Source: a virus
DNA: 63,484 nt
Virus record (IMG/VR): IMGVR_UViG_3300018875_000006
Coordinates: 1 to 63,484 of that record
Reading direction: 5' to 3' (one strand)
The notes under the pieces were generated by a model, which saw only the letters and a list, made by a program, of their open reading frames with translations, searched no databases and had not been told where the DNA came from. The first letter of the stretch is position 1. The number at the start of each line of letters is the position of its first letter. A program made the translations under genes and the position numbers. Positions 16,301 to 24,190 of this stretch are shown piece by piece.

Positions 16301-17645
16301 CCGAGGTCAGGTCTTTGGTTTCGGCCCGAGCCTCCTTAAGGCGCTGTATGGCCTGGTCGTAGGCGAGCTGGGCGCGCTGCTGCTCGATGAGCGTGGCTTT
16401 CGAGCCCTCCGCCTGCACTGCGCGGAGCCGGTCCTGCGCCTCCTGCACAGACAGCACGGCGTCCCGCTCGGACAGTTGGGCGTTCGTGAGGCGGGTCTCG
16501 AGGTCGGCGAGTTCCTGGGCGGCGTCCCGGCGCGCCTGGGTCAGGTCTTCCTGGGCCTGGCGGGCGGTGCGCTGCGCGTCGGCAAGGGACTCCTCGGCGC
16601 GGCGGACCTGTTCGGCGGCCTGCCGCTGCCGGTCCGCGGCCTGCTGCACCGCGTCCGCAAGCTGCTGCTTGGCTCGCCGGTTCGCGTCGGACGCCGACCG
16701 GACGGCGTCGGCTACTCCCTGCTCGGCCTGCGCGATCTGCCGGGCAGCCTTGCGGTGTGCCGTAGCCAGGGCCTGCTGGGCGCCGGCCATCTGCAGCGAC
16801 CGCGACGCCGCTTGCGATGCCGCCTGCCCACCCCTCAGCGTGGCGTTGGTGGCTGCGTCCTGGGCGGCTTTCTGGGCCTGCATGACCTTGCTCATCTGCA
16901 CGAACGCGGGGACCGCGACCAGGGCGATCGAGCCGATGCCGACGGCTGCCGCGGTGGCGGCAGCGGCGATCGCTCCGAGGCCGGCGGCTACCACCGGCAG
17001 AGCCGGGATGATGGCCGGCCCGAATGCGATGGCGGCGGTGGTCAGTAGGTGGAGGTTCGCTGTCGCCGACCGAGTGTCCACATCGACGTTCGCGGTCTGC
17101 CCGTCCAGCCGGTTGACCTGCGCCTGTATGGCGGCGAGCGTTGTGGCGGCGCCCGCGGCATCCACCCGGATCGCCACGTCTGCGTCCGACGCCGACAGGC
17201 GCTGCAGCCGCTCCTGCAGATGATTGACCGCGGCCACAGCCTGTGCGGAGCTGATGTCGATGCCGATTCGGGCGTCCTGCAGCGCCATGATCTGGCGACG
17301 GATGTTGTAGATCTCCCGCTCGGCGTCCGAGCTGTTCGCGTGCAGCCGCACCTCGGGCAGGTTACGCAGCGCGGCTTCCAGGGTGGTGCGCAGCGAGCGG
17401 GCAAAGGTGCTGCCCGTCGCCTGCCCCTGCCGGGCGGCCGGCGCCTGCGCAGTCCGGCCGCCAGCGGTGACGCCGTTACGGATTGCGGCGGCCACCTGGG
17501 TGGAGATGTGCCGGCCGAGGATGCGGCCCAGCTCGTCGCCGATCTGGTTGCCTGCCGGGACGAGGGCGGCCTGCAGGCGTGACCGGATGCCGCGCGTGTT
17601 GGGAACAACGTCGACTTCGACGGAACCAACGCTGATGGCGGCCAC
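13356..17645 (-). CDS. Tape measure protein with C-terminal NlpC/P60-like peptidase
   Basis: 1429 residues, GTG start with a strong Shine-Dalgarno. The N-terminal region is helical and repetitive, with long Ala/Gln/Arg coiled coils (about 280-560). The centre holds several transmembrane-like segments (about 760-830). Near the C-terminus, ALAWAKTQHGKPYQWAGNG followed by SWDCSGFMSAI supplies the Cys of an NlpC/P60 domain, and VGHTAGTLGGVNVE its His. The protein sets tail length and would locally open peptidoglycan during entry. Gene order after the tail chaperones is standard. Confidence 0.93.
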   Translation of the reverse strand: MAAISVGSVEVDVVPNTRGIRSRLQAALVPAGNQIGDELGRILGRHISTQVAAAIRNGVTAGGRTAQAPAARQGQATGSTFARSLRTTLEAALRNLPEVRLHANSSDAEREIYNIRRQIMALQDARIGIDISSAQAVAAVNHLQERLQRLSASDADVAIRVDAAGAATTLAAIQAQVNRLDGQTANVDVDTRSATANLHLLTTAAIAFGPAIIPALPVVAAGLGAIAAAATAAAVGIGSIALVAVPAFVQMSKVMQAQKAAQDAATNATLRGGQAASQAASRSLQMAGAQQALATAHRKAARQIAQAEQGVADAVRSASDANRRAKQQLADAVQQAADRQRQAAEQVRRAEESLADAQRTARQAQEDLTQARRDAAQELADLETRLTNAQLSERDAVLSVQEAQDRLRAVQAEGSKATLIEQQRAQLAYDQAIQRLKEARAETKDLTSEKKAADKAGIEGSETVRAAQERLREADEAVTRQQAELARARQDAARQQVEAQQAVAEAQRNVARTQEDGARSVARAQEQLAEAQQSAADSIASAQRGIASASLQAAGGVDQAAIAQAKYRQELAKLTPAARETFNAFLGLRTAFSQWSRSLQPAVMPIFTRALNAIKNALPGLTPFVLAAASAIQTLMDKASAELKTPFWKGFKEDLQKSVKPAIIGLGTAFGNVFKGMAGIVGAFLPHMDSISQKMQDVTGRFADWGASLKGSPGFERFLAYSAEMAPQLWQVLKDIGGALVSIAVAMQPITSIVLGTISVLSQGLQWVGDNAPWVIQGIYGIVLAVTAWRLAMLAWRGAMLLASVAMAAFNLVSMAGPWGWIGLAILGLVAIVAFLYTKFEWFRDGVQAVWTAIQDTVAAAWDKWLKPRFQYLWGGLQTLGGWFSWLWTEIIKPVIGWIVRKFEWLYDVLIGHSILPDIADYIKGPFAAVFRWIYDHVIRPVWDGIKSTISTVWEKGIKPVFTTLKDAVKAVAASFDAARKAIKIAWDKLEGIAKAPVQFIVDVVYNNGIRGVWNKIAGAFGAPKLNRFTFRSGGIMPGYTPGRDVHRFISPTGGALELSGGEAIMRPEFTRAMGSGFVNTMNAIARSRGAQGIKAALAPVFGGNPPTPTDRSLRYAAGGTYPVQRFADGGIFGWIKSAGSAVAGAGSAAWNKIKEGASWLGDTLEGSARAGVEKVVDPLLKRFPGMDTGIGRMLRRIPTRIIDALFGYSKEADKRGAGGVGGPRIQKALAWAKTQHGKPYQWAGNGDPSWDCSGFMSAIESVIRGQKPHRRWATMAFSGRTAPPGWRLGQKSPFMIGITNAGVGHTAGTLGGVNVESRGGDGVVVGRRARGYNDRLFDSWYGFKPSSYDSGGYLQPGMNLAYNGTGRPEPVYTTAQANALTSLATRSAQQQLGDLAIAVYVGNEQITDIARAEVRTAQGELIQALNAS

Positions 17646-17664
17646 GGAGCCTCCCTCCGCGGCG

Positions 17665-18497
17665 CTACTCGGCGCCCCCTTGGATGAGATGGAACAGGCG
17701 GTTGGCGCTGCCCTCGGTCAACGCGGCCTTCGCCTTGCGCGGCTTGGCACCGGGCCGCGGGATGGGCTCAGGCGGATCGGGGCGCTTCGACTTCTTGTCG
17801 GTGTTCACGCACCACAGCACCCACTCAACGCGGGCCAGCCGGTCGGCGACCAGCGCCAGCAGCTGCTCCTGCTGGGACCACTGCCCCTTCTCCGGATCGC
17901 CCTTGTCCGCCTGCGCGGCGAGCTCCGCCGGCGGCATGGCGTTGCGCAGCGCCGTCCACGTGGCGGACTCGGGCGGCAGTCGCTGGATAAGGACCCGTAG
18001 CCGTCGCGCGGACAGCTCGCCGCGGTAGTACGCGGCGAGCTGGTCCTCGCTGCGCGGGTAGTAGAAGGCGAGGTCGCCCTCTACCGCCTCCTCGTGCGCT
18101 GCGACGACCTGCCGGGTCCACGCGATTTCCCCAGGCTCTCACCGGCCTGCTGGGCCGCGTCCTCAATGAAGTCGTAGAACTCGGTGTTGACGGGGTCGAT
18201 CTCCCAGAAGGCTTCGAGGTCGTCCGGGTGCACGACGTGCTCGACGAAGGCAGCGATCTGCCCCTGGTTGAGGAGGGCCTGCCAGGAGGCCCGCCACGAA
18301 CCGGGCGGGATGATCTGCAGTTCCTCACCGCAGAGCTCGGCGGTGACGTAGATGCCTTCCGCCTCCGTCTCCGCCGCGGTCGGCTGCTGCACGTTGACGT
18401 CCTGCTCCTCCTGCTCCGGTGCGGGACGCGAGGGCCGGGAAGCGGCTCGGGCGGCGGTGCGGGGCTTCCTGCTGGTGGTGTTGCGCGTGCTGGCCAC
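17665..18497 (-). CDS. Tail assembly chaperone, -1 frameshift fusion (gpGT-like)
   Basis: Ribosomes that slip at 18126-18132 read past the first chaperone into the -1 frame and stop at 17665, giving about 277 residues. The downstream frame starts IAWTRQVVAAHEEAVEGDLA and continues FYYPRSEDQLAAYYRGELSA, ending in a Lys/Pro-rich tail; it has no start of its own at the junction. Paired frameshifted chaperones before the tape measure gene are a near-universal feature of long-tailed phages. The protein would bind the tape measure during tail assembly. Confidence 0.85.
18081..18497 (-). CDS. Tail assembly chaperone, zero-frame product (gpG-like)
   Basis: 138 residues. A charged, low-complexity N-terminus (about 1-45) precedes a folded part with CGEELQIIPPGSWRASWQAL and FVEHVVHPDDLEAFWEIDP, a pattern typical of actinophage chaperones. 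It terminates in an Arg-rich tail that is likely just the short read-through after the slippery site. Located between the tail tube and tape measure genes. Confidence 0.85.
   Translation of the reverse strand: MASTRNTTSRKPRTAARAASRPSRPAPEQEEQDVNVQQPTAAETEAEGIYVTAELCGEELQIIPPGSWRASWQALLNQGQIAAFVEHVVHPDDLEAFWEIDPVNTEFYDFIEDAAQQAGESLGKSRGPGRSSQRTRRR
18126..18132 (-). promoter_or_regulatory. Programmed -1 frameshift site GGGGAAA
   Basis: On the - strand the zero frame reads CTG GGG AAA TCG. Slipping back one base re-pairs GGG perfectly in the P site but puts GAA under the Lys tRNA, so the heptamer is not the canonical X-XXY-YYZ. The -1 frame then runs open for about 150 codons. Confidence 0.75.
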
Positions 18498-18582
18498 GGC
18501 GCGGGCCTCCTTCGTTCAGGGCGCGGGCAAGGTGAAGGTGGACGGGCCGGGCCCGCGCCAGGGTGGCGGCCCGTCCACCGGC

Positions 18583-19170
18583 TCAGGACCCGGTGTACGC
18601 CTCGGTCTCCGGCACACGGTCGAAGTGGTAGACGGTGTTGCCGGCCGAGTCCGGGTAGGCGGTGATCGTCCACTCGAAGCCGGCGACCTCGTCCTGCTTG
18701 TGGGTGACGTCGGACCGCTCGGTGATCTCTCCCTCGGGGACGTAGAAGCCGCGCTGGAAGCTGTCGCCGTCGAGGACGATGAACCAGAACGCACGCCGGT
18801 CGGGGCTCGGGCTCGCGGTCTCCGCGAACGTCGTCAGCCCGGACGTCGGAGCGAGGTCGGCGACGTCGACGCGGTACTGCAGGGACTGCACGGTGGTGCG
18901 GCCCGTCTCCCACGCCGTCAGGCCGAACGTGCGCAGCGACGACGTGATCGCGGTGCGGATCGGCGCAGTCAGGCCCCAGGGGGTGAAGGACTGGGAGTCC
19001 TCCTCGAAGCCCTGGACGAGGCCGTCGTCGCTGATGGCGCCGAGCGGCAGCCACGGTGACGGCGGCTGGGTGGCCGGGTCGCCGGGCGAGGTCGTGCCGA
19101 GAGGGGCAACCCAGCCGGCGCCGTTTGCACCGACTTCCAGGAGGTCCGCCGCGCGGGTGATCGAAACCAT
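18583..19170 (-). CDS. Major tail protein
   Basis: 195 residues, ATG start after CCTCC-rich spacing. Signatures: WLPLGAISDDGLVQGFEEDS near the N-terminus, then ITSSLRTFGLTAWETGRTTV and DRRAFWFIVLDGDSFQRGFY, with GEITERSDVTHKQDEVAGFE towards the end. This is the layout of actinophage tail-tube proteins. Position before the frameshifted chaperones supports the call. Hundreds of copies polymerise into the tail tube. Confidence 0.85.
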   Translation of the reverse strand: MVSITRAADLLEVGANGAGWVAPLGTTSPGDPATQPPSPWLPLGAISDDGLVQGFEEDSQSFTPWGLTAPIRTAITSSLRTFGLTAWETGRTTVQSLQYRVDVADLAPTSGLTTFAETASPSPDRRAFWFIVLDGDSFQRGFYVPEGEITERSDVTHKQDEVAGFEWTITAYPDSAGNTVYHFDRVPETEAYTGS

Positions 19171-19192
19171 GGAGGGTCTCCAGACATGCGAA

Positions 19193-19213
19193 GACCCCGC
19201 GGCTGGCGGGGTC
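19193..19213 (-). terminator. Hairpin before the major tail gene
   Basis: 8-bp stem GACCCCGC / GCGGGGTC with a 5-base loop, between the tail terminator gene and the major tail gene. An attenuator or RNA-processing stem here could set the abundance of the tube protein mRNA. Confidence 0.5.
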
Positions 19214-19245
19214 AGGGTTACAGGGTCCGGCGCGGGCCCAGCCGG

Positions 19246-19644
19246 TCAGGAGACCGGGTGACAGAAGATTTCGTAGGTCGCCCCGACACGGCGAAGGGCG
19301 GTGTTCTCGTAGGGGCGAACCGCGGGTCGGGAGATCGTGCCCGTCCGGCCGAACACCGCGGTGTGAGTGCTGCTGCCCCGCAGTTCGGTGAGCACCCAGC
19401 CGCGAATCTGCGCGGCTAGGGCGATCGCGTCGGCGCGGGTGGAGTGGTAGACGTCGATGTCGACGAACGACCGGTCCAGACGGATCCCGTCGTCGTCACC
19501 GCCGGACACCTGCACCTGCACGGTCGGCAGCTCCGCCGCGAGGTCGTTGTCGAGTTCGTCGCGCACCACCACGCCGTCGCCGAGGAACGCGCGCAAGGCG
19601 ACCATCACCTCCAGCTCGACGTCGACCGAGCCGACGGCGGCCAT
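19246..19644 (-). CDS. Tail terminator protein
   Basis: 132 residues from ATG 19644, overlapping the previous stop by ATGA. It starts with a helix (DVELEVMVALRAFLGD), followed by strands LPTVQVQVSGGDDDGIRL and FVDIDVYHSTRADAIALAAQ, and ends ALRRVGATYEIFCHPV. This alpha-beta pattern matches DUF3168/gpU-like tail completion proteins. It caps the tail tube at the head-proximal end. Confidence 0.7.
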   Translation of the reverse strand: MAAVGSVDVELEVMVALRAFLGDGVVVRDELDNDLAAELPTVQVQVSGGDDDGIRLDRSFVDIDVYHSTRADAIALAAQIRGWVLTELRGSSTHTAVFGRTGTISRPAVRPYENTALRRVGATYEIFCHPVS

Positions 19645-19970
19645 CAGTCGCCGCCCGACGCTGCGGCCCGCAGCAGCACGTGGTGGGCAGGGACGCGCTC
19701 GGTGCCGTACTCCACCCAGCGGGCGTAATAAGTGCCGTTCCGCACGTAGGCGACGGCACGGTCCCGGCGGTGGCCACCGCGTCTCGTGCTCGACACCTCC
19801 CAGGCGCCCTTGTACTGGCCCGGGTGCGGGTCGCGGGCAGAGCCCACCGGTGAGATCGCGACAGCCATCGCCTTGATGCCTTCTGCGCGGCGTACCAGGT
19901 CGCCGCGGATCATCTCTGATCGAAGCAACTGACCCACGCCCTTCTTCTTCAGCTTGAACCGGGCTGCCAT
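19644..19970 (-). CDS. HK97 gp10-like neck/tail completion protein
   Basis: 108 residues from ATG 19970 with AGGAGGTG upstream; a longer frame start was not used. A basic N-terminus (FKLKKKGVGQLLRS) precedes a helix (LVRRAEGIKAMAVAISPVGS), then RDRAVAYVRNGTYYARWVEY and GTERVPAHHVLLRAA, the characteristic layout of gp10-type proteins. Stops in an ATGA overlap with the tail terminator gene. Confidence 0.75.
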   Translation of the reverse strand: MAARFKLKKKGVGQLLRSEMIRGDLVRRAEGIKAMAVAISPVGSARDPHPGQYKGAWEVSSTRRGGHRRDRAVAYVRNGTYYARWVEYGTERVPAHHVLLRAAASGGD

Positions 19971-19978
19971 GGCACCTC

Positions 19979-20341
19979 CTAGCCGGTGACCCGGTCCGCC
20001 GCGAACTGCACCACGCCGCGCAGCCCGGTGAAGGGGTTGCGGCCCCAGTCGCCGGGCTCGCCAGTGATGTCGCAGACGATCCCGCGGATGCGGACCTTGT
20101 CGGTCGTGAGGATGACGGTTCCGGCGGGGGCGTACACCGTCCACCCCACGATGACCGTGTCACGGCCTTGCTGCTCGGAGCCACCCACCGTCGGCGTCTG
20201 CTCCCTCGGGGTGACGACGCAGCCCGGCACGTCAAAGGACTCGTCCGGGCCGGGCAGCGGCTGCCCGCGCGGATCCCGCCCGGGTGAGGGACCGGTGCGC
20301 AGGATCCGCACTGTCTCCCCGAACGGATACGGGGCGGGCAC
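19979..20341 (-). CDS. Head-tail connector (stopper-like)
   Basis: 120 residues, GTG start abutting the previous stop. Strands include ETVRILRTGPSPGRDPRG, DTVIVGWTVYAPAGTVILTT and DKVRIRGIVCDITGEPGDWG. The small all-beta fold with a terminal LRGVVQFAADRV matches head-closure proteins of actinophages. Role inferred mainly from position between connector 1 and the neck protein. Confidence 0.7.
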   Translation of the reverse strand: MPAPYPFGETVRILRTGPSPGRDPRGQPLPGPDESFDVPGCVVTPREQTPTVGGSEQQGRDTVIVGWTVYAPAGTVILTTDKVRIRGIVCDITGEPGDWGRNPFTGLRGVVQFAADRVTG

Positions 20342-20755
20342 CTACACCCACCCCCAGCCCGGCTCCCACTCCAGCGGCGGACCGGAGTCGTCGATCGGAT
20401 ACGTCGGCGACGGGTCCGCCGTGGCAGGCGTCGGGTCCACGGTGAACGCCCCTCCCCGGCCCGCCAGCGCCTTCAGCGCCGTCTTGTCGGCCTTCGTCAG
20501 GTACAGGCCTCCGGAACCCTGGGGTCGCTGCACCGACATGGGGCCGATCGTCTCGTAAGAGACCTGCTGAGGGTTGACGTAGGCCCGTCCGGCGGCTGAC
20601 AGGACCACCGCGGTGGCCTGGTCCGGGAGCGGCTTCACCACCGTCTCGCACAAGGCGATCGCCTGCTGGATCAGCAGCTCCGCTCGCGGCCCGCTGATCT
20701 CCGGCAGGTCCAGGTAGAGGGCCAGTTGCTCGGCCGTCGGGGTCACGAACGCCAT
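20342..20755 (-). CDS. Head-tail connector (gp6/gp15-like)
   Basis: 137 residues. N-terminal helices TAEQLALYLDLPEISGPRAE and LLIQQAIALCETVVKPLPDQ, then AVVLSAAGRAYVNPQQVSYE and a beta hairpin, ending in a Pro/Trp-rich tail. This all-helical adaptor pattern follows the capsid gene in most siphophages and attaches to the portal ring. Confidence 0.75.
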   Translation of the reverse strand: MAFVTPTAEQLALYLDLPEISGPRAELLIQQAIALCETVVKPLPDQATAVVLSAAGRAYVNPQQVSYETIGPMSVQRPQGSGGLYLTKADKTALKALAGRGGAFTVDPTPATADPSPTYPIDDSGPPLEWEPGWGWV

Positions 20756-20763
20756 GATCGCTC

Positions 20764-21786
20764 CTAGGCCAGGGCCTCGACGGCCTCACACCAGGCGGCC
20801 AGGTCGGCAGTCGGGTCCAGCTCGGCAGACCGCGCCCGGGCCCGTTTCGACGCCAGCCGGTACTCGGCCGGCACAAGCAGCTTGCGCAGCACCGCCTCGT
20901 AGCCGTCCAGATCGTTGCGGTCGACGAACACGCCCGCCTCGCCCAGCGACTCGCACAGGCCCGGCGTCGGGTGGGCCACCACGGGGATGCCCGAAGCGAG
21001 CGCCTCGACGCCGACCCGTCCCCACGACTCATACGAGGACGGCATCAGCAGCACCCGCGTGCGGCCGTACACCTTCTCCCGCATGTCCTCCCCACGGACG
21101 TGGTCGAGCACCGTCACGTTGGGCAGGTCCGGGAGGATCTGCTCCCCGTAGGCGCCACGCACGGCGAGGAACTGTTGATCCGGCATCCGGCGGGCCAAGG
21201 CCTCGAAGATCTTCCCGCCCTTGGCCTCGTTGCAGTTGATCAGTGTGATGGCCTTGCCGGGTCGCGTCCGGTACTCGTCGGCGAACACCGGAGGCCGCAC
21301 GATCAGCGACGCCCCGGGCCGCACGGCCTTCGGGTATTCGGCGAAGAACAGCTCCGCCTCCCGCTCCATCCAGTGGCTGTTGTAGACCGCCAGGGCGGTC
21401 CCGCCGGCAGCCATGTCACGGAACGTCGGCCGGTGCGTGTTGTGGCAGATCACCACCACCGGCTTGCCGTAGCCGCGGGCCAGCGCACTGGTCGACGGCA
21501 CGCATTCCAGATGCGAGACCAGCACGTGCGCCTGGCGGACCGCCGAGGGGAAATCCAGGCGGGCCTCCAACGGCACCACACGGATGCCCCGGTACTCGTA
21601 GACCTTGCTGGCCTTGCCGTACCGGGACAGCCACACCTGCACATCGTGCCCGCGCTCCACTAGAGGCCGCAGCATCGACACGAGCATGTGCTCGGCGCCC
21701 GCATTGTGCTCCGGCGGCATCGCGTGCACGCGGGCCACGATACGGAGCGCGGTCCCGCCCGGCGCGGAAGCCGGGACCGCCCCCAT
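20764..21786 (-). CDS. GT4-type glycosyltransferase inside the head operon
   Basis: 340 residues. N-terminal Rossmann-like part: MPPEHNAGAEHMLVSMLRPL, then YGKPVVVICHNTHRP. C-terminal GT-B half: AITLINCNEAKGGKIFEALA, LLMPSSYESWGRVGVEALAS, then GIPVVAHPTPGLCESLGEAG, with the E-x7-E motif of retaining GT4 enzymes. It would transfer a sugar from a nucleotide sugar. The start overlaps the major capsid stop by ATGA, so it is made with the capsid; the capsid or tail is the likely acceptor. Virion glycosylation by structural-operon glycosyltransferases is known in actinophages. Acceptor and sugar are not deducible. Confidence 0.88.
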   Translation of the reverse strand: MGAVPASAPGGTALRIVARVHAMPPEHNAGAEHMLVSMLRPLVERGHDVQVWLSRYGKASKVYEYRGIRVVPLEARLDFPSAVRQAHVLVSHLECVPSTSALARGYGKPVVVICHNTHRPTFRDMAAGGTALAVYNSHWMEREAELFFAEYPKAVRPGASLIVRPPVFADEYRTRPGKAITLINCNEAKGGKIFEALARRMPDQQFLAVRGAYGEQILPDLPNVTVLDHVRGEDMREKVYGRTRVLLMPSSYESWGRVGVEALASGIPVVAHPTPGLCESLGEAGVFVDRNDLDGYEAVLRKLLVPAEYRLASKRARARSAELDPTADLAAWCEAVEALA

Positions 21787-22745
21787 CAGGACCCCGACGG
21801 GGTGCCGGTGAACTTGACGAACGCCTCGGCGTCGCCCAGGACGAAGCCGTAGTACGCCTCGGCGAGGAGCAGCACCAGGTTCTCCTGGAACGCGGAGTGG
21901 ACCGCGCCGTCCTCGTCGATGTACGTAGCCTCACGGGACAGCTTGATGGAGATGTCCATGCCGACGCCGTAGGCGGCCTGCGAGAAGTCGCCGCCGATGG
22001 CGCGCAGCCCCGAGTCGACCGAGGTGGACTGGCGGCGCAGCTTGCCGGAGACGCTGCGAGAGTAGGCGATCGGCTCGCCGATCAGCTCGCCCTGCAGCGC
22101 CGCGCCAGTGCCGGCGCCGGGCTGACGGGTTGCCACGAACAGCGGCTCACCCGTGGTGGACGTGGCGGCGAGGAGCTTCGGCTTCAGCCGGTTGTCGGCG
22201 ACGGTACCGGTGTAGTCCCAGTCGTCGTCGATGATCTCCTCCATGCCGGCGACGAAGTCGCCCCAGATGCCGCCCTGGTTCTGCGCGGTCGTGCCGAGCG
22301 AGACGGCCTTGGAAGTGGCGGCCAGGTAGTCGACGAAGGGGCCGGTGCCGCCCTTCATGTTCTTGCCGTGGATCGTCGCCATGTCGAAGGCCCGGGCGAA
22401 CGCGGTCGGCAGGTCCCGCTGCAGCTGCGTCCACAACCCAGCCGCGTTGGAGTTCGCGACCTCCATCGACACGGGGATGAGCACGGCGATCTTCTTGCCG
22501 CTCATCTGCTTGACCTCGACACCGCCTGAGCTGAGCGGCTTACGGCCACCCTCGGACACCCAGTCTGCAGTCGGCACGTCCAGCGGCACCGGCACCGCGG
22601 TGTTCGCCGTCATCGACAGCGGCACCCGGCGGGCCAGCGACATCACGGCAGAGCCTTCGACGGACTTCTCGAAGATCGGGCCGACCAGCGTCTCCGGAAG
22701 GAAGATCGGGTCGATGGTGGACAGCTTGATGGGATTCGTCGCCAT
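21786..22745 (-). CDS. Major capsid protein, HK97 fold
   Basis: 319 residues. Typical signatures: FLPETLVGPIFEKSVEGSAV near the N-terminus, VPLDVPTADWVSEGGRKPLS (the E-loop region) and KKIAVLIPVSMEVANSNAAG (start of the spine helix). The A-domain contains EPIAYSRSVSGKL; the end carries LVLLLAEAYYGFVLGDAEAF. No N-terminal delta domain is fused; a separate scaffold gene precedes it. ATG start with upstream AGGTAG. Confidence 0.93.
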   Translation of the reverse strand: MATNPIKLSTIDPIFLPETLVGPIFEKSVEGSAVMSLARRVPLSMTANTAVPVPLDVPTADWVSEGGRKPLSSGGVEVKQMSGKKIAVLIPVSMEVANSNAAGLWTQLQRDLPTAFARAFDMATIHGKNMKGGTGPFVDYLAATSKAVSLGTTAQNQGGIWGDFVAGMEEIIDDDWDYTGTVADNRLKPKLLAATSTTGEPLFVATRQPGAGTGAALQGELIGEPIAYSRSVSGKLRRQSTSVDSGLRAIGGDFSQAAYGVGMDISIKLSREATYIDEDGAVHSAFQENLVLLLAEAYYGFVLGDAEAFVKFTGTPSGS

Positions 22746-22760
22746 CGGGGGCTACCTCTC

Positions 22761-23357
22761 TCAGTGGCCCCGTGCGAGGCCCTGGTTCAGGAAGGCGGCG
22801 AACTCGGCCGCCGGATCGTTGGGGGTTCGGTTGCCGTTGCCCGAGGAGCCCTGCGTGCGGTCCGCCTTCGGGGCCCGCGGTGAGGTGTCGGCCGGCTTGG
22901 CGAGGTGCGGCTTGCGCTTCAGCAGGTCCTTCAGGTCCTGCTGGATTGCCGCGGTGTCGACGTCGCCGTCTTCGTCCACGTAGGAGTTGAGGTCGAGGAA
23001 CGCGTGGGCGTCCTCCGGGTCGGCGAACTCGGTCGCCGCCAGGGCCTTCACCTCGGATCGGACAGCGCGCTGCCGGAAGGACTGGATGCGCTGCTCGGCC
23101 GCAGTGAGCTGCTCGGTGAGCCGCTCCTGTTCCGACTTCTGTGCGTCCTCCAGTTCCCGCGCCTTCTGAGCCAAGGGCTTGGTCTCCTGGTACTTCGTGC
23201 GCCATCCGGCGGACTCCTTGCGGAGCTTCTCGATCTCCTTGCGGGCCGCCTCCGGGTCCGCCCACGGATCCGCCTTCGCCTGCTCCGCCTCCGGGGCGGG
23301 CTCGGTCTCCTGCGGCTCCATCTCGACCTGCTCGGTCGTCTCCTCGTTCTCGGGCAT
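22761..23357 (-). CDS. Capsid scaffolding protein
   Basis: 198 residues, strongly acidic N-terminus (Glu-rich 1-35), coiled coil at about 38-105 (EAARKEIEKLRKESAGWRTK), and a basic/proline-rich C-terminus ending FAAFLNQGLARG. This architecture and the place directly before the capsid gene identify a scaffold that drives procapsid assembly and then leaves. Confidence 0.85.
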   Translation of the reverse strand: MPENEETTEQVEMEPQETEPAPEAEQAKADPWADPEAARKEIEKLRKESAGWRTKYQETKPLAQKARELEDAQKSEQERLTEQLTAAEQRIQSFRQRAVRSEVKALAATEFADPEDAHAFLDLNSYVDEDGDVDTAAIQQDLKDLLKRKPHLAKPADTSPRAPKADRTQGSSGNGNRTPNDPAAEFAAFLNQGLARGH

Positions 23358-23416
23358 GGTGAAGTCGCCCTCCAGGGGCTGAGAGAGGCCGCCACCGGGA
23401 CGGCCATAGGGGTTGG

Positions 23417-24190
23417 TCAGCGCGAGCTCGGCAGCGGGTTGCTGTCGTGCTCAGCGAGCGCCAGGCGGAACCGCCTGAGCTGATCACCCGAATGGGGCGC
23501 CGCGTATTCGCGGTAGATGCGCTCCCACTCGCGGGCCTGCGGAGACAGCTCGAAACGCTGCCCCCGAAACACCGGGATCACGCCGCAGTGGCAGCCGTCG
23601 TGCGCCCGGAAATCTGCCGTGTCCTGCGCGTACACCGCGCCGCGCAACGCGAGCATCTTGCAGAAGGTGCACGCCCCGAAGGCCGCCGAACGGGCCCACG
23701 CCGTGGCCTGCCGGTCCTGCCGCACCGCCTCCCGGACGGTGCCGCGTCCCGTGTCCGCGACCAACTTCTGCGCCACCAGCTCGGCCTTCTTCTCGGCCTG
23801 CACCAGGCGGACATCCATCGGCTGCAACTGGGCTGGCGTCGCCTCCTCCGGCTCCCGCGGCCACAGATCCTTGACCGCCCACCGCAGCGACTCCTCCGTC
23901 TGCTGCTCGGGCGGCGGATCCGCCAACGGCACCGCGAACGCCCCCGGCACCCCGGCGACCTCCCGCTGCCCGTCGTAGAAGTCGGCCGCCAAGGACGCCG
24001 ACACCCTCGCGTACTGGGCGATCACCGCGTCCATCGCCGTCAGCCAGTCAGGAACGGACTCGCGCAGCCGCTGGGGCAGGATCAGCCGCCGCAAGCGCCG
24101 CACATCCCGCACCAGCAGCCGTGTCAAGCCGACCTGCGCCGCCCGGTAGCGATTCGCGTCGTCACTGCTGTCCGAGACCGTCGTCGCCAC
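23417..24190 (-). CDS. Minor head protein (MuF/head-maturation type)
   Basis: 257 residues, GTG start overlapping the portal gene by 29 bases. The C-terminal half has ARSAAFGACTFCKMLALRGA then FRAHDGCHCGVIPVFRGQ, the Cys/His pattern of actinophage minor head proteins that follow the portal. The N-terminus is helical. It is probably ejected or sits at the portal vertex. Whether it has protease activity cannot be told. Confidence 0.8.
   Translation of the reverse strand: MATTVSDSSDDANRYRAAQVGLTRLLVRDVRRLRRLILPQRLRESVPDWLTAMDAVIAQYARVSASLAADFYDGQREVAGVPGAFAVPLADPPPEQQTEESLRWAVKDLWPREPEEATPAQLQPMDVRLVQAEKKAELVAQKLVADTGRGTVREAVRQDRQATAWARSAAFGACTFCKMLALRGAVYAQDTADFRAHDGCHCGVIPVFRGQRFELSPQAREWERIYREYAAPHSGDQLRRFRLALAEHDSNPLPSSR

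Noticed and set aside
17825-19054. 409-codon - strand frame across the tail genes
   Set aside because: Arg/Pro-rich out-of-frame shadow of the major tail and chaperone genes.
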